Positions 1-7,053 of a stretch of DNA of 18,531 nucleotides are shown one piece after another; position 1 is the stretch's first letter, and every line of letters begins with the position of its first letter. Origin of the DNA: JAPUDQ01 sp049289035 (GTDB lineage Bacteria; Patescibacteriota; Saccharimonadia; Saccharimonadales; Saccharimonadaceae). A program made the translations under genes and the position numbers. Location: contig JBAQIV010000044.1 in assembly GCA_049289035.1 (NCBI GenBank), positions 1-18,531 on the forward strand. Direction: 5' to 3'. Under the pieces are notes generated by a model. That model ran no database searches, was not told the origin of the DNA, and saw nothing but the letters and a program-made list of their open reading frames with translations.

Positions 1-3000
1 GGTTCCGGTTGGCCTGGGAAGAACTGCAACGGCTCCTTCGTATGCCGCTGCTCCCACCGATACCAGTACAGGGGCGTGGGGAAAAGTGAGTGTGGGTCAG
101 CCCACCAGCTATGTCCATAACTCCGTATTATATTTTGTGACATAAGTCTATCCAATAGTTTTCTATTAGCCTCAGTATCTTCAATCGATATTCGTTTTCG
201 TGTATTTGATGATATTTTACGTAGCTCAGAGTGTGAAGAACGAGCAAAGATACTCTTTAGGGTTTCTTGGCTTATGTCATTTGGCATGCTATTTATAACC
301 CGTACTAGAGTTTCCGAACTGATTTTTTCTGTGATATATTCGACCGTCTTTACATCGAGTGGAATCTTTTTATTTATAATTAGTTTTGCATATTGCTCAG
401 CAGCGTCATGTTCAATATCTCCCATCTCTTGCGTATATTTTTTTGCTGCTACTATTCGTATTGGCTCGCTGAGTGTAAGGTCGCTGAGGATATGATTAAT
501 GTCATTAATAGTAACAATATCACCTATATACGTTGTCGCATCTTTCGAAACCGAAAGATATGCTTTACGAGTTTTCCAATCTTGGTTTTGAATTATTCCA
601 TAAGATTTTGCAGTATCAGCAATAAGCCCCTGAGACAATAGTTTTCCGTACAGTTCTCCGTTTTGCAGATTGAAGAAACTGACATTAAGTGTTTTTCCGC
701 GACCAGCAAACATATTTGCTACATAATTAACCTTCGAATCTACGTTAACGGAAGGGCTATTTAAAACATCTCTAAGCAATTCGTCTCTCGCAGTTTCTTC
801 ATATGCTTCATATGCATTATCTAAGTTCACCTCACCATTTATAAGATTCAGATAACTTGCTAGATGCTTATCAAGTAATTTAGCCTCCTCCGGTTTCGAG
901 TACAAATAGTAATCTAAAACATTTTGGAACGAAGATTGTACAGTTACATGCTCACCGTCCATAACGTGAGCCCACACACCCTTATCTAGCGAATTTATAT
1001 CTTCTACGATACAGTTAGATGTGTCTGCAAGTTCAATAAACTCATCAAATAGCTCTCTTTTCTCGGTAAATACTTTATTTATAATTTCTTCAAAACCCTC
1101 TAAGCCTTTTATGCTGTGTTGTTTCGCGCTTGACGTCTTCAATGTAATTAAATATTCATCAAGGTTATTAAGCAGATACTGAAATATAGTGGCACCATTT
1201 TCAACCTTAAATAGTATATTATCCATACTAAAATCTAGATTTTTAACAATGATTTCAAGATTATCATTTGTTATTTGGTATAAATTATTCGCTATTATCT
1301 TTTCGCGAGCATTATCATTTATTTCACCTAGGAGTATACGGTGAGTGATTTGCTTTAGTACCGCGATTCCAGCTTCTAGATGCTTAGATACAGGTTTGGC
1401 TGTAGATTTTGATAGGGCTGTAATCCGTTTTAGGTTATTTACTATGTACAGTTCGGCTTCCTCGCCGAATAAATATTTATGAGATGTAGATGCATTTTCG
1501 ATTGCCGCATTCAACAGCGATAGTCTTGTTTTGTCACTTATGTTGCCAAGAGATACTATTGAGTTGAAAATACTGAGATAGCCAGAGCTGCTCAATAGAC
1601 CAATTAGTGTTTTTAATTCAATAGTCCTTTTTCTTCTCACAAGCTCGATGCAGATATTTGTAACGGCCTGCTCATTATTGGCCAGTAAAGAGATGACTCC
1701 AGGTATCATTTTTTTGTCATTGCGATGTATAAGATAACCTAAAATACTTGCGTTGAACATACCCGGGCCAGTAGCATATGCGGCATCTAACGATTTCATA
1801 AGCTCTCCGAGGTCTTTGTCGCTCAGATAGTATTGCTCATCATACAGACCACGCTCGATATATTCGTGCCTGTAGTAGAGAGCGTCTCTAGAGAGAGCCC
1901 CCTTATACGTTGAGAAATACTGGAGATAATAGTCATCTATATACCCCTCTTTAATAAGAATGGGTAGTGGGTCCATATCTTTTGGCAAACAGTCTTCGAC
2001 GCTGCCTTTGAGCTCATTCCTATTTTCAATTTCAATATGAGACTTAACCGATGCATAGCGAAGCTCTTCAATAAGACTTTTATTTCTTGATACTTGTTGA
2101 TTTATTTTTTCTGCTTCAGTTTTTTCCAACTCGTTAAGATTAATGGCCTCACCAATGTGCGCTTCGAGCATTGCGCGAGTCACTATAATTGTGTGTGAAA
2201 AACTTGAGTTATGTGGATATGATGTGTGCGACCACTTTAGTTTGAAAACAGGGTCTTCAGCTTTTTTATTTTGTAGTTTATCCCAAAAATCTTTATCTAT
2301 ATAATCTTCATCAACCTCGTTGTCTTCTTCATCGCACACGATATGCGTAAAGTATTGGTCATCTTGCCCGAGCGTATCTAACATATACTTTGTCGATAAA
2401 CTATAGGCATTTACCTTGTCGTTAATAGTTGAATGGCTTTTAAGTTCATCTAGCGAGGATTCAATAGTTTTCTGGATGTCATCAATTCTGCTTCTTTTGA
2501 TATCTGCATGCCTACTTATGAGCTGAGAAAGCATATTGTCATGGTACTTTAATTTTCCAAACTCAGAAGGATACATGTTTTTAAATACAATCATGGCAAA
2601 TAGGTTATCGGTGCGCAATCGAAGGGTAGATTTTTCGATATTTAGCTGTTCTGCAAAGACTTTATATTCATTGCAAATATCATATATTAGTCGCATATCA
2701 GTAATGTACCGGGCAGCAATCTGTAGAACATGGTCACTAACGCTTAGAGATTTTTCTTCTGGTAGATTGTCTTTAAAGTGTTTAAGTGAGTTTTCAAACG
2801 TAAGAAAAGGTACGACTGGAATAATTACATCAAAGAATTTCGCACGGCTGATTCCAGCGTCGTCTATCCCATCATTATCAAAAAGACTATCTCTGACTGC
2901 ATAAATAAAGCGAATGGGGCGCTTACTCAGACTCCTGGCATCGTTTAAAGCCTTGTTCAATGCTCGAAGACGCTCAAATATTAGCAGGTTGTGGAATCTA

Positions 3001-3956
3001 TCTAAGTCCTCGAAGACGATAATTTCGTACTTCTTACTTTCAAAAAGATAGATGATTTCGTCTAGGTAATCATCAAAATAATTCTTGCTACTCGCAAACG
3101 ATACAGATAAGCTACTACTACCGACTTTCTCTAGAATTAAGCGTCCAATGGTTGTAGATGTAACATAGTACACGAGCAGAAATAACATAGCGACGATTGA
3201 GCTGAAAACAATAATTTTAAATACTTCAGGCTCTAGCCATGGAAATACGGGAATATGCTTCACGAATTTTGACGATAGTTCCAAGATTTGTCTGTATAGA
3301 AAAATGAGTGAAATGCCTACAAGAAGAAGTGATATTGCCAGATTATTTTTTACGTTCGGCGGTCCAACCCTACTAAATTTCGAGTAAGGTAGGGCGTTAC
3401 TCCTTTCCCGAAACATTAATTGTTTGACTATTTCTTTCTGAATACCGTTTGCTTCGGTTCTGTCTGCGGCTCCGTATGTATCGGCATAAAGAGGCAAGTC
3501 CTCGGTCTTTATTGCTGAAAGGTTAGCTTCATCGTTTTCTGGCCGAATATCCTTTTTGACTGCGTCGTTTTGTTTAGTTGAATTTAATGTTGCAAACGAG
3601 ATAATGACGACTTCGTTTTTTCTTTCTTTTACAAACGCACGAATAATACTACTCTTTCCCGTGCCGTACTCACCCGTAAGTGCAATATTCCTGTTTGATA
3701 AGTTGTCAAATTTCTTATCAACTTGCTCATATAACAGATTTGCATAGTACTTATTTTCAGGTATATTCTCATTAGGAGCTAGTGAAGCAAGAGATGGTCT
3801 GAGCGGTGTTTTATAAAGCCAGTTCTTTACCAGACGGTAGGTGTTTTTACCTTGAATACAAGTGCTTATAGATACTTTTTTTATCTGCTGAAATAGTAAA
3901 CGGGGTATATTCTGAGCTATTTTAAAAATATTCCTACTGTTTGCCATAAAGGTCAT
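1..3956 (-). CDS. Giant KAP/YobI-type P-loop NTPase with two membrane helices (C-terminus open)
   Basis: The frame is open for 1318 codons from ATG 3956 (a second ATG at 3947) to the left window edge with no stop. What is seen: Walker A GEYGTGKS at about residues 95-102; two adjacent hydrophobic helices at about 204-223 and 249-267, inserted between Walker A and Walker B; Walker B EIIVFEDLDRF at about 309-319; then roughly 950 residues of helical, unannotated sequence. That order is typical of KAP-family ATPases of the YobI type, anchored to the inner membrane with the ATPase in the cytoplasm. Known relatives include PifA of plasmid F, which excludes phage T7. A defence role here is inference. 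An AGGA lies 5 bases before the ATG and an extended -10 lies further up. The gene is far more AT-rich than the right half of the window, suggesting transfer. The residues read from positions 1-115 (Trp/Pro/His-rich) look unnatural, so the real C-terminus may lie near 115-150. Confidence 0.8.
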   Translation of the reverse strand, partial: MTFMANSRNIFKIAQNIPRLLFQQIKKVSISTCIQGKNTYRLVKNWLYKTPLRPSLASLAPNENIPENKYYANLLYEQVDKKFDNLSNRNIALTGEYGTGKSSIIRAFVKERKNEVVIISFATLNSTKQNDAVKKDIRPENDEANLSAIKTEDLPLYADTYGAADRTEANGIQKEIVKQLMFRERSNALPYSKFSRVGPPNVKNNLAISLLLVGISLIFLYRQILELSSKFVKHIPVFPWLEPEVFKIIVFSSIVAMLFLLVYYVTSTTIGRLILEKVGSSSLSVSFASSKNYFDDYLDEIIYLFESKKYEIIVFEDLDRFHNLLIFERLRALNKALNDARSLSKRPIRFIYAVRDSLFDNDGIDDAGISRAKFFDVIIPVVPFLTFENSLKHFKDNLPEEKSLSVSDHVLQIAARYITDMRLIYDICNEYKVFAEQLNIEKSTLRLRTDNLFAMIVFKNMYPSEFGKLKYHDNMLSQLISRHADIKRSRIDDIQKTIESSLDELKSHSTINDKVNAYSLSTKYMLDTLGQDDQYFTHIVCDEEDNEVDEDYIDKDFWDKLQNKKAEDPVFKLKWSHTSYPHNSSFSHTIIVTRAMLEAHIGEAINLNELEKTEAEKINQQVSRNKSLIEELRYASVKSHIEIENRNELKGSVEDCLPKDMDPLPILIKEGYIDDYYLQYFSTYKGALSRDALYYRHEYIERGLYDEQYYLSDKDLGELMKSLDAAYATGPGMFNASILGYLIHRNDKKMIPGVISLLANNEQAVTNICIELVRRKRTIELKTLIGLLSSSGYLSIFNSIVSLGNISDKTRLSLLNAAIENASTSHKYLFGEEAELYIVNNLKRITALSKSTAKPVSKHLEAGIAVLKQITHRILLGEINDNAREKIIANNLYQITNDNLEIIVKNLDFSMDNILFKVENGATIFQYLLNNLDEYLITLKTSSAKQHSIKGLEGFEEIINKVFTEKRELFDEFIELADTSNCIVEDINSLDKGVWAHVMDGEHVTVQSSFQNVLDYYLYSKPEEAKLLDKHLASYLNLINGEVNLDNAYEAYEETARDELLRDVLNSPSVNVDSKVNYVANMFAGRGKTLNVSFFNLQNGELYGKLLSQGLIADTAKSYGIIQNQDWKTRKAYLSVSKDATTYIGDIVTINDINHILSDLTLSEPIRIVAAKKYTQEMGDIEHDAAEQYAKLIINKKIPLDVKTVEYITEKISSETLVRVINSMPNDISQETLKSIFARSSHSELRKISSNTRKRISIEDTEANRKLLDRLMSQNIIRSYGHSWWADPHSLFPTPLYWYRWEQRHTKEPLQFFPGQPE
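2..145 (+). CDS. Possible C-terminal end of a surface/secreted protein (partial)
   Basis: An open frame enters from the left edge and stops at TAA 143-145. It reads as 47 residues rich in Ala, Thr, Ser, Pro and Gly, ending in a beta-strand-like YVHNSVLYFVT. The composition suits the tail of an exported or pilin-like protein, but I recognise no family. The first 110 bases are about 62% GC, unlike the AT-rich gene that follows, so a separate gene ending here is plausible. It runs antisense to, and fully overlaps, the still-open end of the KAP NTPase frame, so at least one of the two readings may be wrong near this edge. Confidence 0.3.
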   Translation, partial: VPVGLGRTATAPSYAAAPTDTSTGAWGKVSVGQPTSYVHNSVLYFVT

Positions 3957-3970
3957 TATAGTCCTAACAT

Positions 3971-3979
3971 GTTATATCA
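3971..3979 (-). promoter_or_regulatory. Extended -10 promoter of the KAP NTPase gene
   Basis: Read on the minus strand this is TGATATAAC, an extended -10 (TGn plus TATAAC), ending 14 bases before the ATG at 3956. No good -35 is present at 17 bp, as is usual with extended -10 elements. The resulting leader would be short and would carry the AGGA ribosome-binding sequence. Confidence 0.45.
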
Positions 3980-3994
3980 GAAAGCGCAACCAGT

Positions 3995-4108
3995 TTAGTC
4001 ATTGCTATGCTCTACTAAGCACCGGCCCGATAAGTTGAGCAGCTCGGCAAGGGCCTTTAACCGAAATTCATCAATATCAATGGTATTCAAACTTTGAAAT
4101 ACGCCCAT
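3995..4108 (-). CDS. Possible 37-residue small ORF upstream of the KAP gene
   Basis: From ATG 4108 this frame encodes 37 residues beginning MGVFQSLNTID and containing an amphipathic-looking stretch FRLKALAELLNL. It stops at 3995, 38 bases before the KAP start and on the same strand. The frame is open further upstream to a TTG at 4195, but that part runs through the hairpin at 4117-4157 and looks like translated non-coding DNA. No ribosome-binding site is visible and no family is recognised. It could be a small regulatory peptide, the remnant of a longer gene, or chance. Confidence 0.2.
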   Translation of the reverse strand: MGVFQSLNTIDIDEFRLKALAELLNLSGRCLVEHSND

Positions 4109-4116
4109 TATCTGGC

Positions 4117-4157
4117 ACCACGTAAATGCCCCACTTCTCGTGGGGTTTTTACGTGGT
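4117..4157 (+). terminator. Long hairpin with terminator-like inner stem
   Basis: Positions 4117-4134 pair with 4140-4157: ten perfect outer pairs (ACCACGTAAA with TTTACGTGGT), one mismatch, one wobble, then six pairs of CCCCAC with GTGGGG around a 5-base loop. On the plus strand the inner GC stem is followed by TTTTT (4146-4150), the layout of an intrinsic terminator. The outer stem would then re-pair the U tract, which is unusual. No plus-strand gene ends just before it, so it may instead protect the KAP/SET divergent region from read-through or be part of an RNA. Confidence 0.55.
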
Positions 4158-4179
4158 ATGAGATTAATAAAGATCCTAA

Positions 4180-4247
4180 CTCTCGACCTCGTCAAAGAAG
4201 AAAATAGTCGAGATTTGCTCCTGCGGCGCTGAAAGCGACGTCGAGAG
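4180..4247. repeat. Three-arm inverted repeat with mutually exclusive pairings
   Basis: The arm CTCTCGAC (4180-4187) can pair perfectly with GTCGAGAG (4240-4247). Its last seven bases can also pair with GTCGAGA (4207-4213). The two pairings exclude each other, the geometry of a conformational switch in RNA or of overlapping protein sites in DNA. Confidence 0.4.
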
Positions 4248-4425
4248 CCTAGAGTCTCTTAACCCACATCAGCAACAGCCGTTGTAAGAAATTTTGGTAT
4301 CGACCCCTGTTCATAATTGTTTGGTAAAATGGCAAAATATACGATTTTTTCTTATCGACAGATTTTTAGGTAGGTAGTGCGTTTACAGGCTTCTAGAAAA
4401 TAGCTGGTGCTATGGCCAGGGGGGC

Positions 4426-4434
4426 TGATATTAT
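4426..4434 (+). promoter_or_regulatory. Extended -10 promoter of the SET gene
   Basis: TGATATTAT is an extended -10 whose hexamer (4429-4434) ends six bases before the ATG at 4441. Transcription would begin at or next to the start codon, giving a leaderless mRNA. No Shine-Dalgarno sequence is present, which agrees. Confidence 0.55.
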
Positions 4435-4440
4435 AGAACT

Positions 4441-4857
4441 ATGTACGTAGTTGATGTAATGGTCTCTCGATCGCTAATTGACGGACAAGGTGTGTTTACT
4501 AATAGCGATATTCCGAAAGGCAAAATCGTATGGTTATTCCAACAAGACCATGACCAAAGACTAACTGATGATGAGTTCCGAAAACTACCATCAGACAAAA
4601 GAGAACACCTTTCCCATACAGCATATTTTTCACCATGGTCAAATCTCTGGGTATTTCCACCGCAAAATGACCCGGCAGAGTACACCAACCACTCAGGCGC
4701 CCATAACCTATCTGTTGTGTTTGATGAGAATATATCGCCTGAGCCTTATTTTGTCGCAAATCGAGATATTAAAGCAGGCGAAGAGCTGACCAACGACTAT
4801 ACCGAATTTGATGAGATAACCCGCAAAACTAAACCCGATTGGGCAAAAGGACAGTAG
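4441..4857 (+). CDS. SET-domain protein-lysine methyltransferase
   Basis: This 138-residue protein is essentially one SET domain, which transfers a methyl group from S-adenosylmethionine to a lysine side chain of a protein. Visible SET signatures are GQGVFTNSDIPKG (15-27, N-terminal SET strand), NHS plus Asn89 (83-89, the NHS-x3-N cofactor-binding motif), and AGEELTNDY (112-120, with the catalytic C-terminal Tyr). There is no post-SET cysteine cluster, the usual state of short bacterial SET proteins. The substrate is unknown; ribosomal or other bacterial proteins are more likely than histones. The ATG is supported by a -10 box six bases upstream. It ends four bases before the convergent stop of the C39-like gene. 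Confidence 0.85.
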   Translation: MYVVDVMVSRSLIDGQGVFTNSDIPKGKIVWLFQQDHDQRLTDDEFRKLPSDKREHLSHTAYFSPWSNLWVFPPQNDPAEYTNHSGAHNLSVVFDENISPEPYFVANRDIKAGEELTNDYTEFDEITRKTKPDWAKGQ

Positions 4858-4861
4858 CTGC

Positions 4862-5374
4862 CTACTGATTCTTGATGACAAATGGACAAACCTTAATATG
4901 CGTGCGCAGTTGGCTAATACCGTGAATCAGTTTCTGTTTCGATATCTTCATTGTCTTGCCTTCCCATGGGTCAAAAACCGCATAAAACTTTTCCGTCTGA
5001 CCCATCACGAGCACAAAATGTGGTAAATGTGTCCAGCCATTTGTAATATTGTTGTCTATATAAACAATATAGGGTGGTTTGAGCGAATCGAGTAACGCCT
5101 GATTGTTTACGTGATGAACCATAGCTATGCGCGGATGGTCAACCCACTGACTCAATACATCAAGATAGTACGAATTATCAACATAGAGTGTCGCTGATTT
5201 GTCTGTGTACTGGTCGAGAAATGTCATGAGACAACCTAGTGTATAATTTTCTCGATACCGAAATAGTCCTTCACTCAGGATGGCCGCTTCCTGCTTACGC
5301 GTCGGCTCAATCCCAAATAAATACATGAGATCAACCACCAGACAGCCTTGGTTGCTCTGCTGTTTGTAATTCAT
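4862..5374 (-). CDS. C39-like (papain-fold) cysteine peptidase-type protein
   Basis: The 170-residue protein begins MNYKQQSNQGC. The N-terminal Q9-x-C11 pair, His119 in LPHFVLVMG and Asp135 in FDPWEG match the order and spacing of the Gln-Cys-His-Asp set of papain-fold C39-like peptidases. The hydrophobic strand after the His is also typical. There is no signal peptide, ABC transporter or bacteriocin precursor nearby, so a bacteriocin-leader protease is not supported. A cytoplasmic peptidase, amidase or peptide-binding C39-like role is possible. The family call rests on motif order only. Start ATG 5374 is supported by TTGCCA-16-TACAAT upstream. Confidence 0.6.
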   Translation of the reverse strand: MNYKQQSNQGCLVVDLMYLFGIEPTRKQEAAILSEGLFRYRENYTLGCLMTFLDQYTDKSATLYVDNSYYLDVLSQWVDHPRIAMVHHVNNQALLDSLKPPYIVYIDNNITNGWTHLPHFVLVMGQTEKFYAVFDPWEGKTMKISKQKLIHGISQLRTHIKVCPFVIKNQ

Positions 5375-5382
5375 AGTAGTTA

Positions 5383-5410
5383 ATTGTAGGTTTTATAATT
5401 TTATTGGCAA
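5383..5410 (-). promoter_or_regulatory. Promoter of the C39-like gene
   Basis: Read on the minus strand: -35 TTGCCA (5410-5405), 16-bp spacer, -10 TACAAT (5388-5383). The -10 ends eight bases before ATG 5374, so the mRNA would be almost or fully leaderless. It abuts, back to back, the promoter of the zinc-ribbon gene. Confidence 0.55.
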
Positions 5411-5417
5411 GCGCCAG

Positions 5418-5446
5418 TTAACAACCGGCACACAGAGAACTATAAT
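5418..5446 (+). promoter_or_regulatory. Promoter of the zinc-ribbon gene
   Basis: TTAACA (5418-5423), 17-bp spacer and a consensus TATAAT (5441-5446). A start near 5453 would give a leader of about 13 bases that contains AAGGAGG. Confidence 0.65.
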
Positions 5447-5465
5447 GAGAGTACAAGGAGGCACG

Positions 5466-5723
5466 ATGAAACAATGTCAAAGTTGCGGTATGCCGCTCGT
5501 CACGAAAAAGGCCGGGGACTGTCGAGGGACTGAAGCCGACGGCAGCAAGAGTGAAAAATGGTGTTCACTCTGCTATGAAAATGGTGCGTTCAAAGGTAGT
5601 GATTGTACCGTGGAGCAGATGCAAGACATCGTCGACAGAGCCTTGCGAGAAAACGGCAGCAACGCCGTCTTTCGGTGGCTCGCGAAAAAACAAATCCCTC
5701 GCCTCGAGCGCTGGAAGAAATAG
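5466..5723 (+). CDS. Putative zinc-ribbon domain protein
   Basis: The 85-residue protein has two CxxC knuckles, CQSC (4-7) and CSLC (33-36), with CGMP at the first knuckle and WCSLCY at the second. This is the pattern of the putative zinc-ribbon family (Pfam zinc ribbon type PF12674). Extra cysteines lie at 19 and 47. The Arg/Lys-rich C-terminal half (residues 50-85) is helical. The start is ATG 5466, not the in-frame ATG at 5445: AAGGAGG (5455-5461) lies between them at proper spacing from 5466, and the -10 box overlaps 5445. Zinc binding and perhaps nucleic-acid or protein contact are likely; the specific function is unknown. Confidence 0.8.
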   Translation: MKQCQSCGMPLVTKKAGDCRGTEADGSKSEKWCSLCYENGAFKGSDCTVEQMQDIVDRALRENGSNAVFRWLAKKQIPRLERWKK

Positions 5724-5775
5724 AGCGTAGGAGCGAACGTGTATAGTCGCTAATAGCTGAGACAGATTGGAGCAT

Positions 5776-6057
5776 TTAAGAGTTATCGTGATCATCAGTG
5801 GTTGCGATCAAAAGTTGGGCGGCACGGCGACGCTGCTTGGCTTCTACTTCCTCTTGCTCTTGCTTGAGTGCAGCTTCGAGGCGTTGCTGCAGATCGTCGA
5901 GTTCACGACGTTTGTCCTCCAGATCTTTTACCCAAAAATCACGAGTTTGCTGCGCTTTTGCTATGATAGCATCTTGCTCTTCTATCTTAAACTGCGTGCT
6001 TTGCAGCTCAGAATTTTTGCTATCTATCTGGTTACGAAGTGAGTCAGATTCTTTCAT
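5776..6057 (-). CDS. Small coiled-coil protein of unknown function
   Basis: From ATG 6057 this encodes 93 residues, very rich in Glu, Gln, Lys, Arg and Asp with heptad-like Leu/Ile spacing over nearly its whole length (for example LEDKRRELDDLQQRLEAAL), so one long coiled coil is predicted. It ends in an acidic tail. There is no membrane segment or signal peptide. A TTG start at 6075 would add six residues, but ATG 6057 is preferred: a TATCAT -10 box ends six bases before it and a CRP-like palindrome is centred exactly 41.5 bases upstream. It lies downstream of the EamA gene on the same strand, 69 bases away. No family recognised; a DUF or structural protein is likely. Confidence 0.7.
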   Translation of the reverse strand: MKESDSLRNQIDSKNSELQSTQFKIEEQDAIIAKAQQTRDFWVKDLEDKRRELDDLQQRLEAALKQEQEEVEAKQRRRAAQLLIATTDDHDNS

Positions 6058-6063
6058 AGTTTT

Positions 6064-6106
6064 ATGATACGACAAGGCAGATAAACACTCTGTGACTCAG
6101 CTCACA
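6064..6106 (-). promoter_or_regulatory. Class II CRP/FNR-type promoter of the coiled-coil gene
   Basis: The -10 hexamer TATCAT occupies 6069-6064, which is -12 to -7 if transcription starts at the A of ATG 6057. The palindrome TGTGA-N6-TCACA (6091-6106) is centred at 6098.5, i.e. -41.5. No -35 hexamer is present. This is the layout of an activator-dependent class II CRP promoter. Motif and spacing are seen; the activator is inferred. Confidence 0.45.
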
Positions 6107-6126
6107 ATCCCAGGAAAAGTATAGTT

Positions 6127-6996
6127 TTAGCCCGTAATAATCATAACTACGCCGACAAATGCCAACCCAGCCAAACCAAATCTCCACCCTAGCGCTGACC
6201 GTTCATGCAAAAACAAATAGCCGATCAGAGCCACGACGATTACTTTTGACGCAGCGATAGAGCTAACGAGCGCGGCATTTTGCGTAGCGGCCATCGCGTA
6301 CACTACGCAGACTCCAGCAAGCCCCCGTATACTACCAAGACCAATTATGGCACGATTACCGGGACGCACCGGCAACAATGCCCGAGGATCACGCTTCCCT
6401 ACCAGCCAAGACAGTATAAGTGCTTGCGTCCCCCAGCCAATGATCATATATGTCGCAATAGGCACAGTCGTCAGCGCAACTCGTTCGATGAGCGTCGCAA
6501 AGCTGATGAGAACCGAGGCCAAAAATGCCATGATGATATAGCGTTTCAGTAATTTTTTGTGTGAACGACGATATACTATGAATGCAAACGATACGCTTGA
6601 AACAATGATGAGCACCGCCCCGAGCCACTGCGGCAATGAAAGAGTATCGCTCAAGATCACATGTGCAAGCACTATTGTCACAACAAATTTTGACGTGTTG
6701 ACGATCGCATACAACGACGCTTCAAGCCGGGTGTAGACTCGATAGATCATAATATTGGCGATAACATACAGGCAAGCTCCAGTAGCAATCAGTAGCGTAT
6801 TGTAGACCGATAGCAAATCGACCCGCACCCCAAATACTAGCGTGGCAACAATCGCTATCGGAAACACACCCCAGATATACATGAGAGCAGTTTGCCGAAG
6901 AGCTGTGTCGCGGTGCTCACGCGCAATCTGTCGATACCGCACAGCGATCCATGCCTCAAGCACTAGCTCAGTAAAAATAGCAAGCCACCAAAACAT
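6127..6996 (-). CDS. EamA-type (DMT superfamily) membrane transporter
   Basis: The 289-residue protein is almost entirely hydrophobic, with about ten predicted membrane helices arranged as two halves. The first half ends near VYRRSHKKLLKRY (residues about 141-153), a positive loop; the second starts IIMAFLASVLISFA. The length and the two-fold repeat fit EamA/DMT exporters of metabolites or small organic molecules. The end of each half has the familiar EamA pattern of a helix with an acidic or small residue (LSDTLSLPQWLGAVLI and LHERSALGWRFGLAG, LxE-type motif). The substrate cannot be read from sequence. It diverges from the Nramp-related gene. A weak TATAGT -10 (7012-7007) lies ten bases before ATG 6996. 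Confidence 0.8.
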   Translation of the reverse strand: MFWWLAIFTELVLEAWIAVRYRQIAREHRDTALRQTALMYIWGVFPIAIVATLVFGVRVDLLSVYNTLLIATGACLYVIANIMIYRVYTRLEASLYAIVNTSKFVVTIVLAHVILSDTLSLPQWLGAVLIIVSSVSFAFIVYRRSHKKLLKRYIIMAFLASVLISFATLIERVALTTVPIATYMIIGWGTQALILSWLVGKRDPRALLPVRPGNRAIIGLGSIRGLAGVCVVYAMAATQNAALVSSIAASKVIVVALIGYLFLHERSALGWRFGLAGLAFVGVVMIITG

Positions 6997-7024
6997 ATCG
7001 TATTTAACTATACCACTCCGTACA

Positions 7025-7053
7025 TTGCATAAGCAGTATTGCCCCTATATACT
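7025..7053 (+). promoter_or_regulatory. Promoter of the Nramp-related gene
   Basis: TTGCAT (7025-7030), 17-bp spacer, TATACT (7048-7053), then 12 bases to ATG 7066. There is no Shine-Dalgarno sequence before the ATG. Confidence 0.55.

Larger units (their letters stand above)
3957..4440. other. 484-base intergenic region between KAP and SET genes
   Basis: This divergent gap holds the KAP promoter (3971-3979), a possible small ORF (3995-4108), a long hairpin (4117-4157), a set of competing inverted repeats (4180-4247), and the SET-gene promoter (4426-4434). Positions 4250-4420 show nothing I can identify. No tRNA, integrase or transposase is recognisable. Confidence 0.6.

Noticed and set aside
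274..3747. Several plus-strand ORFs of 60-120 codons
   Set aside because: All lie antisense inside the KAP NTPase frame, lack ribosome-binding sites and show no protein-like motifs.
3995..4195. 66-codon minus-strand ORF from a TTG, with an SRVRI segment like those read from tRNA 3' ends
   Set aside because: Its first half is the hairpin at 4117-4157 read in frame. I could not fold a tRNA T arm or acceptor stem there; only the last 37 codons are kept as a weak candidate.
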